Below are positions 10,506 through 19,653 of a DNA stretch of 24,832 nt, piece after piece. The notes beneath the pieces are model-generated. The model searched no databases. It was not told the DNA's origin and saw only the letters and a list, made by a program, of their open reading frames with translations. Source of the stretch: Polychytrium aggregatum (lineage: Eukaryota; Chytridiomycota; Chytridiomycetes; Polychytriales); contig NW_026516543.1 of the NCBI RefSeq assembly GCF_025602895.1, forward strand, positions 1 to 24,832, given 5' to 3'. Each line of letters starts with the position of its first letter. The first letter of the stretch is position 1. Position numbers and translations under genes: made by a program.

Positions 10506-12484
10506 ATCAGCCCCACGACGAAGGAGACGCTGAGGTCAAGACCAACCTCACCGTCGCATCCTTTAACGTAAATGGTCAAAGCACCGAGGATGGTGTCTCC
10601 ACGGAGCACACCATCCGAGAGATCCTGAAGAACGAAGGAGTAGACTTCATCGCAATTCAGGAAACGAAACTGGCACCGGAAGCGCGGAACCCCTTGGCCA
10701 AGGTCACAGCCCATGAGGCCCGTCGAACAGACAGCCTGGGCGGTGGACTGGCGCTGGTGTTCAACCCCGAGACAATCGATCCCGACGACCTGAACATCGA
10801 AGAGACCGACGAGGGAAAGCTGTACATGTGGATCAGGTACGGCACCAGAACATACATCGGAAACTTTTATATCCCCCACCCGGTGAAGACCGAAGAGTTT
10901 GCGCAAGCGGTACAGTCGATTGAAAAGTATGCGCGGATGCCCAATGCCCAAGTCATCGGGATGGGAGACTTCAACCTGTCGCTGAGCGACCTCAACGGCG
11001 GAAGGGTGATAAACAGAGCCAAGGAGACCGCCCTCACGACCACCCTGCGGAGAGCCAGGATGAAAATCATCCCACCGGCAGCGATCCCGACCCCAACTCG
11101 GATCCGGGGTAACCGAAGATCGACCATCGACTATATCTTTGTGTCGGAAGCGGAAGCCAACAACGACCCGCTCCTCAAGGTGGACATGGAGGGACAATAC
11201 CTCATATCCGACCACCGCCTGATCTGGACCACTGTGAAACTCACGAGGAGTGTGTACCCAAAAGCCGACAACTGGCAGTGGAACCTCAGACTCCTCGAGA
11301 ACCCGGAGGTCTGGGAAACGTACAAGTGCTCCATTGAGCGAATAAGCGGCCTAGTCTTAAACGAGATAGAGAGGCTTCTCCAGCCCATCCACGACGGCAC
11401 CGAGATACCCATCAGCCAGGCGGAAACACAACTGGCCATGGACCAAGCATGGGAAGTCATCAAGAATGCAATCAACACGGTGGCAGATAGCGTCCTGGGT
11501 CGATACTCGGCCAAGACAGTGACGAGGGTGTTCAAGACCTTCGTTCGGCCCATGCTCGAGTATGGACTGACCCTCAAAGTGCTCACGAAGCAGCAAGCCG
11601 TGATACTCAGACGAGCACAGATGCACTGTCTGACCCGACTCTTCAGAGTGGTGCGGAACACGTCCTACGGAGCGATGCACCTCGGATGCGGACTCATCAC
11701 CCTGCCCAACCGCCTCAAGCAGCTGGCCCTCCAGAACCGAGCCGTCTGGGAAGACCGTCTGGACCACAACGACAAGATGGTCTCGATGGTGCTGAGATAT
11801 TCCCGTACCCAGCCCAGCCTGATGGATGCATCCCTCGGCTCCCAGTTCTACCTCGACGAGTACTGGCGGCAGCTGATCGTGCTGAAAGAGCAGTGCCAGC
11901 CGGACTACCCGATGAAGGAGCTGTTCAGGAATGGCTACTACCAGCTCCCAGGGCCACCAGTCAAGCTGCAGATTCACATCGAGGACGCGCAAGGCTTCGA
12001 CAGGTCAAAGGAACTGACCTCGGCCCGCACCGTGACGACGACCATGTCGGGACTGTGGGCCGAGCGAGGGCCCAAGAGAGATCGATACTATCACAACATG
12101 ATGGTAAGATGGACCCTCGGTGCCTTCCCCGGACACCCGTATGGCCACTATCGGCTGTGCATCTCCTGCACGAAGAGCCGAGGAGAGTTCGTCGCGATGT
12201 GCCGGACCCACACCCAGAGCTGCGTCGGAAGAGGCGGCTCGTGGCAACGGATAGTGGACGAGCTCAAGCTGCGGCACCCCGAGTGGCAAGAAAGCGGCCA
12301 CGAAAAGGTCGGTCCGATCGATAAGCTCCTGGACCTGACGAACGTAGTGGGTTACTACGAGCTGGATGGCATGAGAAGGCTCAACTGGCAAGACCCGGAT
12401 GTACACCTCCTGTGGCGAACACTCCGAAGGGTGTTCAAGACGCTGATCATCGCCAAGGCGGGGTGGAAACCCCCCAGGCGATAG
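10502..12484 (+). CDS. LINE ORF2 lacking its RT core: APE-type endonuclease plus C-terminal region
   Basis: The 660-codon frame starts at an ATG sharing ATGA with the ORF1 stop, a layout used for termination-reinitiation. Residues 16-245 form an endonuclease/exonuclease/phosphatase domain with the expected catalytic motifs: SFNVNG (N22 or N24), IQETK (E54), GDFN (D156, N158), STIDYIF (D210) and SDHRL (D237, H238). Residues 250-335 look like the usual linker after the endonuclease, ending NTVADSVLGRY. The next residues, TRVFKTFVRPMLEYG, resemble the segment that normally follows the RT thumb. No RT palm is present and no FADD-like box can be found, so several hundred residues are missing without disturbing the frame. 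Near the end, CISCTKSRGEFVAMCRTHT continuing to a further Cys fits a C-x2-C-x10-C-x2-H-x3-C metal site. The product could nick DNA but not reverse-transcribe it. Whether it is expressed is unknown. Confidence 0.85.
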   Translation: MNQPHDEGDAEVKTNLTVASFNVNGQSTEDGVSTEHTIREILKNEGVDFIAIQETKLAPEARNPLAKVTAHEARRTDSLGGGLALVFNPETIDPDDLNIEETDEGKLYMWIRYGTRTYIGNFYIPHPVKTEEFAQAVQSIEKYARMPNAQVIGMGDFNLSLSDLNGGRVINRAKETALTTTLRRARMKIIPPAAIPTPTRIRGNRRSTIDYIFVSEAEANNDPLLKVDMEGQYLISDHRLIWTTVKLTRSVYPKADNWQWNLRLLENPEVWETYKCSIERISGLVLNEIERLLQPIHDGTEIPISQAETQLAMDQAWEVIKNAINTVADSVLGRYSAKTVTRVFKTFVRPMLEYGLTLKVLTKQQAVILRRAQMHCLTRLFRVVRNTSYGAMHLGCGLITLPNRLKQLALQNRAVWEDRLDHNDKMVSMVLRYSRTQPSLMDASLGSQFYLDEYWRQLIVLKEQCQPDYPMKELFRNGYYQLPGPPVKLQIHIEDAQGFDRSKELTSARTVTTTMSGLWAERGPKRDRYYHNMMVRWTLGAFPGHPYGHYRLCISCTKSRGEFVAMCRTHTQSCVGRGGSWQRIVDELKLRHPEWQESGHEKVGPIDKLLDLTNVVGYYELDGMRRLNWQDPDVHLLWRTLRRVFKTLIIAKAGWKPPRR

Positions 12485-12671
12485 GCGGCATGGTCGAAGC
12501 AGAGCGAGAGATGAGGGCATATAGCTTTCATCGAACGCAAACTGCCCATTAGGCCTATGAGTATCCCATCCCTTGTTATTTTTCTCCTTCTTTTTCTTTT
12601 TCTTTCCCCCATGTACTGCTAGGGCCGACCAGGTCTTGATAGCTTTTAAGTGAAATATAAAAAAAAAAAAA
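12485..12671 (+). other. LINE 3' UTR and A-tail
   Basis: After the ORF2 stop there is a short 3' UTR with a T/C-rich tract (about 12574-12610) and then a run of 13 A's at 12659-12671, preceded by TGAAATAT. The A-run marks the 3' end of the element and shows that it is in the plus orientation. Confidence 0.75.
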
Positions 12672-13203
12672 CTGGTGGGCTATTGGCAGGAACTGATAGG
12701 GAGAGTAGCACAACCGAAAGTACCAAGTTATGGTTTGGTTCAAAGCATGTGGCTCAAGTTCATTCCGAATATAGCTGGATGTACTCGTAAACAGTCGGAA
12801 CTCAGGACTTTGCGATACCAGGCAGTGGAGGTGTACATGTTGATTGTTCGCTAATGCGCCAGGACCAATTGGATATCCACGAGATCGACCACCCGGTGGG
12901 CGAACACATCCATTGAAAGCTTCCAGAGGGAATCAATTGCGCATGGAGAAGACCGCAATCTTGGTGCCACGGAAGGCCGGTTGCTTGTTGGTTGGTTGAG
13001 AGTTGCTTTCTCGGGCACCATGTGACGGGTGGTCGGGAGAGTGTTCATTTCACCCCGCCATCAATGGCATCGGGACAAGTATCGAGTTTGAGTACTGAGC
13101 TTGTCGGTGTCGGGTGATTCGACGTTTCAATCGGTCGATCAGCATGAGGGATGGATGTATGACTATGTTGGGTGTGGAGTTTGTGAGGAACTCGGGATCA
13201 GGG
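12672..13203. other. Spacer between the LINE and the Sel1-repeat gene
   Basis: This is flanking DNA 3' of the LINE and 3' of the minus-strand Sel1 gene. I see no supported gene, RNA or repeat here. Confidence 0.4.
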
Positions 13204-14265
13204 TCACTTGCCAAGGCTCTTGAGTTGGTTGATGGAGTATTGGTGACCCTGGTCGGCGGACCTGCGATACCAAAAGGCGGCGGTCTCAACGTCTTCGGGG
13301 ACACCATGCCCATTCTTGTAGCAGCCACCGAGATAATATTGTCCGTATCGATTTCCCTGTTCGGCAGACTCGCGATACCACTCGGCTGCCTTGGCGTAGT
13401 CCTGGGTGACTCCGTTTCCATAGAAGTAGCAGTAACCAACCATATACTGCCCATACGAATGACCTTGGTCAGCCGACTTGCTGTACCACTCGAATCCCTT
13501 CTCGCAGCTCTTTGATACACCCTGGTCATAGTAGAAACTTCCGATCCAGTACTGGCTGTCGCTGTGGCCTTCGTTGGCGAGCTGCTCAAAGATACCCGCT
13601 GCCTTCTCCTGGTCCTTCAAAGTGCCGAATCCACAATCCAGCCACAGAGCCATGAGATGTCTGCAAAGCCATTCACGGTCTGATCCCAGCAGGCATAGAT
13701 TGAAGAACTTGCGGGATGCGGGTGAGTTGGATGAGGCCACGTAACCAATCAGGACACCCTCCTCGAGCCTGAACCCATTCGATTGGTTGAAGGCGTCGAC
13801 ATCGCTCTGGTCAACATCACGACCGATGAACGAGAACCAGCCACGGAGGAACACCATGTGGAGTCGACCATCTTCGCTGCCTTGGTTTGCAGCCTTGGAA
13901 TACCACTCGATGGCTGTCGTGTAACCTTGATCGACACCTTCACCATTCTCATAGCATCGGCCGAGAGCGATTTGGGCCTGAAGGATTCCACGCTCAGCAA
14001 GACTGCGATAGAGCCCGGCGGCCTTGGTGTGATCCTGGTTGGTTCCAACTCCGCTGCGATAACACTCGGCCAGTTGGAACGGGGCCATAAAATGACCGGC
14101 GTGGGCGGCTTGCTCGAGCAGGAAGAATATGCGTTGGCATGTCGCCCACCACTCCCGATCGGGCACACGATCGAGTTCAACTTGAAGGATCCTTGCCAGG
14201 AAGCCTGCTGATTCGTAGGCTCCAGTGGGAAGCCACCCTGGTGATCTTGGGACATGGTGTGGCAC
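13204..14265 (-). CDS. Sel1-like repeat (SLR) protein
   Basis: SLR proteins are alpha-solenoid scaffolds built from TPR-like helix pairs; they serve as adaptors, for example in ER-associated degradation and signalling. The frame is about 353 codons. At least five repeats with the Sel1 signature are visible: LAECYRSGVGTNQDHTKAA, LGRCYENGEGVDQGYTTAI, IGSFYYDQGVSKSCEKGF, VGYCYFYGNGVTQDYAKAA and LGGCYKNGHGVPEDVETAA, each followed by W/LY..SA.QG. A divergent, non-repeat block lies between the second and third (residues about 135-215). There is no signal peptide or membrane helix in the visible frame. The 5' end is unresolved: the frame begins after a TGA with GTG at 14265 and has no in-frame ATG before the first repeat. 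A short upstream exon beginning at the ATG at 14254 (MSQDHQ), joined by a 32-nt intron, is possible but weak. No specific function can be assigned. Confidence 0.8.
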   Translation of the reverse strand: MPHHVPRSPGWLPTGAYESAGFLARILQVELDRVPDREWWATCQRIFFLLEQAAHAGHFMAPFQLAECYRSGVGTNQDHTKAAGLYRSLAERGILQAQIALGRCYENGEGVDQGYTTAIEWYSKAANQGSEDGRLHMVFLRGWFSFIGRDVDQSDVDAFNQSNGFRLEEGVLIGYVASSNSPASRKFFNLCLLGSDREWLCRHLMALWLDCGFGTLKDQEKAAGIFEQLANEGHSDSQYWIGSFYYDQGVSKSCEKGFEWYSKSADQGHSYGQYMVGYCYFYGNGVTQDYAKAAEWYRESAEQGNRYGQYYLGGCYKNGHGVPEDVETAAFWYRRSADQGHQYSINQLKSLGK

Positions 14266-14490
14266 TCATCCAGCGCATTTTGGGCTGGCAACACTGCCCA
14301 CAATGGCAACCTTGATTCAAATCACAGAATGGTCATTCCCAGCGCGTGATGTTTTGAGGCAACAAACTATTTGCTCAACGGCCAAAATCCGGGGTGTCCC
14401 GTTTTATATTGGATTGCCCGTAAATTCGAAAATATCATCGATGATAGCTACTTTCCAATCAACGACACCCACTCGACAAAAGCAAGATCA
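14266..14490. other. 5' flank of the Sel1-repeat gene
   Basis: This stretch separates the presumed start of the Sel1 gene from the GA-rich repeat. It should contain the Sel1 promoter and perhaps a first exon. I see no clear element. Confidence 0.3.
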
Positions 14491-14493
14491 AGA

Positions 14494-14529
<36 letters not shown>

Positions 14530-14564
14530 AGAGGGAGAGGGAGAGGGAGAGGGAGAGAGGAGAC
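14491..14564. repeat. GA/GGGAGA microsatellite
   Basis: A purine-only tract made of (GA)n that changes to (GGGAGA)n copies. It ends about 10 bp beyond the stop of the minus-strand coiled-coil gene, so it lies in that gene's 3' UTR or terminator region and is pyrimidine-rich in its transcript. Confidence 0.9.
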
Positions 14565-14573
14565 CGAGTTCCA

Positions 14574-17500
14574 TCAGATGGCATCACTGTGCAATTCAGC
14601 GTGGAGCCGAGCGAGCTGTGAGACATCCATCAGGTCCTCGATCTGCTTGTTGCACTCAGCCACAACAACAGGCCCGGAAGCACCCGGCGTGTCAAGAGAC
14701 TTGCTCGCAACAAAAAGCGCAGAAGAGTCGGCGGGCTCAGCGGCTGGTGGCTGGCCGGTCACTTCAGCGGCTGCGTCGGGCTGATCTGGGTTTTCGTGGG
14801 TAGACGAGGTCGTGTCAACGAGGATGGCGCTGTCTGTGGGACCGTTCATAGAATCTCGAATGTGATCCACAGCGGGCTCAAGCACGGACGAGCACGTCGT
14901 GTCTCGAACAGAGCCCACTGAAATAGGACTGCCCAGGTGGGTCTCTGTTGATAAGACCGATGCCGGCATGTGACGATCCTGGGCTGCCTGATCGGGCTGT
15001 AGTGTGTCTGCCAAGTCCAGCTGTTCTTCGGGCTGGGATGGTTTGGGGACAAAATCAGCCGAACGGTGTGGCTTTGGCGTGTCGGGACTGCTGGGAATCA
15101 AGGTTTGACCGGACTGAGTTCGGCTCATCGCCAGAGGCAGGCCGAGGTCTTGGTTGACCGGCAGGGGGCTCAATAGGCTTGCGGCGGCGTCTTCTTCTTT
15201 GGGCGAGGTCGAGTCCTTAGCCTTGGCTTCGAGCACACGCAGTTCCTCCAGCAGCTTTTCCTTGAACCGACGCTCCTCCTCGATCGTCTCTCGAAGGCCA
15301 AGGTTGCGGGCGCGCCCGCTCTCGCATGCATTTTTGAAGACCTTGAGCTCCAGTTCCTTCTCGTCCAGCTTGCTGTCGCGGGCCTGCTCGACGCTCTGGA
15401 TCTGCTCCTTCATGCTTTCCTTTCGTGACCGGGCTGCCTCGATGCGGGCCTCAATCATCGCTGCGCCAGGCCCCTCGAGCTTCTCACGTTTCTTGGCCAG
15501 GGCCGCGGCTTTGCTCTGGAGATGCGCAAGATCGCTTAGGATCTGAGCGAGCTCCTGCTTGGTGTCGATGCAGGCCTTTTTGAGGCCGGCAATGGCTTTG
15601 GCGTTCTGTTTCTCCGCGCGCTTGATGGCCTCCTTGGCATCGGCGACGCTCTTGCTGAGCACCTGGATTTCCTCCTCTTGGGGCCCTCGTTGGCTCTGGA
15701 GCAGTTCCAGCTGGCTCTCCATTTCGCGACAGCGTTCTTGCGTCTGGGCCGTGTTGTCCTTGAGGAACTGCAGCCGCTGCTTGGTCCGGATATCATACTG
15801 CTGGTCCTTGATGATCTGCTTGCGACATGTCTCGAGTTCCGACTTGAGCCCTTGGAGCGATCGCTGGCAGTCGCGCTTGAGCTTCTTGAGGAAGGCTTGG
15901 ATGGCTTTCTTGTTCTCGCGGCCCGTGGCGCACAGCAACTCCAGGTTACGATGGGTCTCGGCCTTCTTGGCGTGCTGCTGAGCAAGGTTTTTGGCAGCGC
16001 TGTCGGTGGAGGGGAGATCGCCACCGACGGGGCTTGCGGACTCGAGCACGTTCTTGGAAAAGAGGGTGCTATCTGAATCCGGAGAGACAGGCTTGGTAGC
16101 CGTGTCTTCGACATCGCTGCTGAAACTTCTCGCAACTGGTGGATTGCATGCCGGCAGTGAACAAGCGACGTCAGTATGGGACAGGTAGCGATAGTGTGTC
16201 AGGAACTCGTGAGCAGAGACACTCGATGCCGATGGTCGGTGTGGAAGATCGGTCTCGCAGCACAAAGATAGGGGGGGGATGTCGCCAGATGAGTGCTATC
16301 CAGAAAAGTGCCAGTTGCCGACAGAAAACGCCGACTGCTCGGAGAAATGCCAGCAGCCCACAGAAGCGCTATCTCCGCGGCTTTCAAAGCCAAGTTGCAA
16401 GGTGCACCAAAGGCAAGAGCGCGCAACCTACCATCGGTGTCTCTAGATGCGCCTTTTGGCTCAGAGACACTAGGCTGACTGCGGTGGAGTCGCGTTGCAA
16501 GGAACTGAGAAGGCTTGCCTGTACATTGATAGCAGCCGCGATCCAAGGGACAGGTTGTCGGGAGCCCATCGATAAGCATGCATCAGGGAGGCAATTACAG
16601 AGCCCGCAGGCAGGGTCGAGTGGAGTAAAAATCGTGTCAGCGCAAATCTCAGCCACAGCCTTACTCGACCAACACTCACCACGGCTACTGGCGTCATGAC
16701 CGACAGCAGCGATTAGGACACATACCGAGCTTCTCGAGCGTGGTCATCCTGAGTGGCAGTGAGCGATAGCCCTTGATGGAGACAACAACCTCATACGGCG
16801 TGGTGGGCTCGAGGCCCTTGACGTGCATCGTGAATTCCTCCGATGTCGGTGTTGATGTCACGCTAAAGCTTGACCAAGCGCACGCATTGAGCGTGATGGT
16901 GGTCTCCTTCATGATGGTGGCGACGAGATCGGCTGGCAGCAGATGCACCGCGATGCTGCGTTGATGTGGAGCTGCGGAAAAGAAAATCGACGGGCTTGGT
17001 ACTCGAGAGTACTCTGTGTCGGCCGAGCCCGAAGGCGGTGACGAACGTGCCATAGCTGTTGGCACGGAAGAGGAGCCGGGAGCTGCGCTGGGAGGTACAG
17101 CCAGGCTCGAGGGATCATTCGCGGTTGGATCGGCGTCTTTGGACGGGACCAGCTGGGCAGACGGCGCAACAGATGGATCCAGCAGCGAGGCCGAGGTCGG
17201 TGGGGCCGCGGTCGATGCCGAGGGCTGGGGTGCGGTTGGAGGCGAAGCAGCGTTACCGAAACTTGGAAGCGACAGCGGAATCGGAGGGACAAAAGTTGAG
17301 CCTACGAGGGTACTCAGAGTTACGACGAGCGACTGCGGCAGGCTCCAGGACAGGATCATCGAGTCGTGGGTAATGGACTGGAGACACAGCTCGAACCGGT
17401 TGTCCTCGTCAAAGTGGTTCGAATAAAAGTACTGGATCGTCGGCGAGGTCGGGGAGCTGAGGGGCTCGGCGTGCCCAAGGATGTTGACGGGCGGAGGCAG

Positions 17501-18700
17501 TTGCCGGTCCTGGGTGACGGCCGAGGGCGTAGTGCGCGAGGCATTGCGCTGACGGGTGGCATTGAAAAAATTGCGCTGGATGCGGGGGTAGTAGATTCGG
17601 TTGCTGATGTGGGTCGGGATGGAGGTGGTTTGTGACAGATACGAGTGGTAGGGTCGCAGCTCGCCAAAGATGGCGTTGTTGCGGGCGATAATCTCCTGCT
17701 GGTACTCGACAATGGTGACGACGACTTCGGAGAAGAACGTAAAGATGCCAAAGGAGATGCAGTGGACGGCAACGAGAATGTAGTAGCCGTAACGCGGCGG
17801 CTCCTTGAGCAGAAACTCGGCAACGACAAAGAGGGCCCACAGCAGCCACGAGAGCGGCTCGGACATACCGCCGCGGAAGCGGTTGACGAGGAAAAAATAG
17901 ACCGACGACGTGGCGACGATGGCGAGGAATTGCGGGTGGATCCCATAGAGCAGCAACGAATAGACAAAAATGTCGAGGCCGAGAATGAAGAGAATGGCCG
18001 AGACAAAGGAGCGAAGCGATAGCTCCGAAGTCCGGTAGAACGAGCGCACCGAGTAGGCCGAGAACAGGACCCACTCGATACGCACGGGCACGATCGTGAG
18101 CGCATCGAGGATCATGATGATGAGCCAATAGCCGATAAACTCGTGGACCTTGTAGTCGGTCGACAGCCCTTCAAGAAAGCGGTCGATTTCGACGATGTTG
18201 TCGAGGAGTCGGGCAAACCAGCTGGCGTTCGGGGGCAGATGGGAGGTCTGTAGATGGACTTGAGGCGACGCAAAAATCTCGGACGGGCCGGCGCCAGACA
18301 GCGGCTGAACGTAGCTGACGGTCAGCGGACTCTTTGAAGCGAGCGCCGGCTGGGACGCTGGTGTCGATGTCAGTGCCGATGCCGATGCCAGTGCCGATGG
18401 TGAGGCTTGGATAGAAACGGGTGGAAGCAGCGACTCGGAAGAAGACAGATTGCCAGACGACAGATTGCCAGACGACAAATTGCCGGACAGGCGACCCGAT
18501 GGCGAGGCTTCTGGCGGACGCAGGTACGCCGATTTGGATGCCTCCTTTTGTCGGGAATCAGCCGAATCCGAGTGCGAAGCGGCTCTGCTGGAATGCCGGG
18601 CAGGCCTGCGATGCCCCACGGGGTGGTCCGGGGAAGGCGGTAAGGGCGATGCCGGGAGCGACGGGTCTCCCGGCTCTTGTGCAAGCGAGCCCGAGCCCAT
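14574..18700 (-). CDS. AcrB-like membrane/coiled-coil protein (two exons)
   Basis: Two long open frames join at a GTATGT donor (exon 18700-16726, ending in phase 1) and a CCACCAG acceptor (exon 16135-14574), keeping frame and giving 1178 residues. Residues 1-165 are Ser/Pro/Ala-rich and include SSGNL repeats. Residues about 188-330 hold four to five hydrophobic helices (YWLIIMILDALTIVPV, FVSAILFILGLDIFVYSLLL, FLAIVATSSVYFFLV, LLWALFVVAEFLL, ILVAVHCISFGIFTFF). A low-complexity linker follows, then an FN3-like strand set around residues 600-655 (EEFTMHVKGLEPTTPYEVVV). The second exon encodes a long Lys/Glu/Gln-rich coiled coil (nt about 15995-15218) and an acidic, Ser/Pro-rich tail. The order of N-terminal membrane helices and C-terminal coiled coil matches the fungal ubiquitination-network protein AcrB, which works with HECT ligase and arrestin-like partners. 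The name is inference; the architecture is seen. The start ATG at 18700 opens the frame well. The 590-nt intron could hide a further exon. Confidence 0.7.
18441..18486 (-). repeat. 15-bp coding tandem repeat (SSGNL units)
   Basis: Three near-identical 15-bp units read on the minus strand encode SSGNL SSGNL SSGNL-like units in the N-terminal low-complexity region of the AcrB-like protein. The length is a multiple of three, so copy number can change without breaking the frame. Confidence 0.85.
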
Positions 18701-19047
18701 CAGACGAACTTTTGGCCACTGAAAGGACGGGGCCGAGTCTTGTTCATGCTGCGCGAATGAAAGTCCGGAAGCAGCAGTTCCAGCCGCGGAGCAAGAAAAG
18801 GTGCCGACAAACGTTGAAGCGGCAGCGGGGTTGATACGTGCGAGCAGTGGCGATGAAGCCGGGTCGTTGGGGAACGATACGGATTTCGATTACAAACACC
18901 GAGAGTCACGAAACAGGACGGAGAGCGAGGACAGAGTTAGGGCAAAGCGAGCGGTGCTATGGTATGGATTTCTGGACTCGATGCACAGACAGCGCACAAT
19001 GCGATGCGATTCAATGAGTCGTGGTTTAATTTGTCGCAACGGGATGT

Positions 19048-19078
19048 GCGATGCGATGCGATGCGATGCGATACGATG
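19048..19078. repeat. GCGAT pentanucleotide repeat
   Basis: Five to six head-to-tail copies of GCGAT, decaying into ACGATGTG. It lies about 350 bp upstream of the AcrB-like start codon. Confidence 0.85.
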
Positions 19079-19574
19079 TGACAACTGGGTCGTGCATAGC
19101 AGCGATGCGAGCGTGGCAGCGAGCCTGCGATCGTGCAGTCGCCGACGACGGCATCGAGTTCCACGTATCGTCTGGGCGCAAATGTGTCGCCATTCCACCT
19201 TCCCCCCCCCTCAGGAACCTCTTGCTGTTGATGCAGATGTCGCAAGCACATGCCGGCCAGTACCGAGCCGTAGAGCGTGTTGAAGCAGGGATACGACGGC
19301 TGCCAAGCACCCGAGGCAGCAGCAGTGGAGAACGCCGAGCGGAATCGCAGCGACGTGAACAGCGCTTACCGAGAGCGGCGAGGACGGCGGGGACTTTTGC
19401 AGGGTCTTTTTGCGGGGGGAGGCCAATGCAGACATCAAGAGGCGGGTCCATCAATGGAGGAGAGCCAAGGGCGAACAGACGATGGCCAAAGGCAAAGACC
19501 GCAGCGAAGACTCGGAAGAGCACCAGCGAGGCCGAGGACGCGGCGAGGACGCGCAGAGGCGTTCTCGGCGAGAG

Positions 19575-19653
19575 CACTGTGTCTGTTGCACTGTCTGTTG
19601 CACTGTGTCTGTTGCACTGTCGGTTGCACTGTCTGCTGTGCTCTCTGTTGCAC
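19575..19653. repeat. Alternating 12/14-bp tandem repeat
   Basis: Units of ACTGTGTCTGTTGC (14 bp) and ACTGTCTGTTGC (12 bp) alternate, followed by a diverged 12-mer and a longer degenerate unit. The difference between units is a GT dinucleotide. There are no spacers, so this is a minisatellite and not a CRISPR array. Confidence 0.85.

Larger units (their letters stand above)
7957..12671 (+). mobile_element. Non-LTR retrotransposon (LINE), internally deleted and non-autonomous
   Basis: The element has the standard LINE order: 5' region, ORF1 (about 8300-10505), ORF2 (10502-12484), 3' UTR and a run of 13 A's at 12659-12671. ORF2 has an APE/EEP endonuclease domain and a Cys/His motif near its C-terminus but no reverse transcriptase core. 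The 5' end is uncertain. An imperfect direct repeat links 7957-8005 with 8150-8205 (both contain CCTGA..CTCGATTT..CGGGA..C), possibly a 5' UTR monomer pair. After the A-run comes CTGGTGGGCTATTGGC. The nearest upstream resemblance is ACTGGTGCATTGGC at 8053-8066, which differs by a 3-nt gap, so no convincing target-site duplication is visible. The element lies head-to-head with SART3. Confidence 0.85.

Noticed and set aside
19575..19653. Possible CRISPR-like array
   Set aside because: The units are contiguous 12/14-mers without unique spacers and the genome is eukaryotic; it is a minisatellite.
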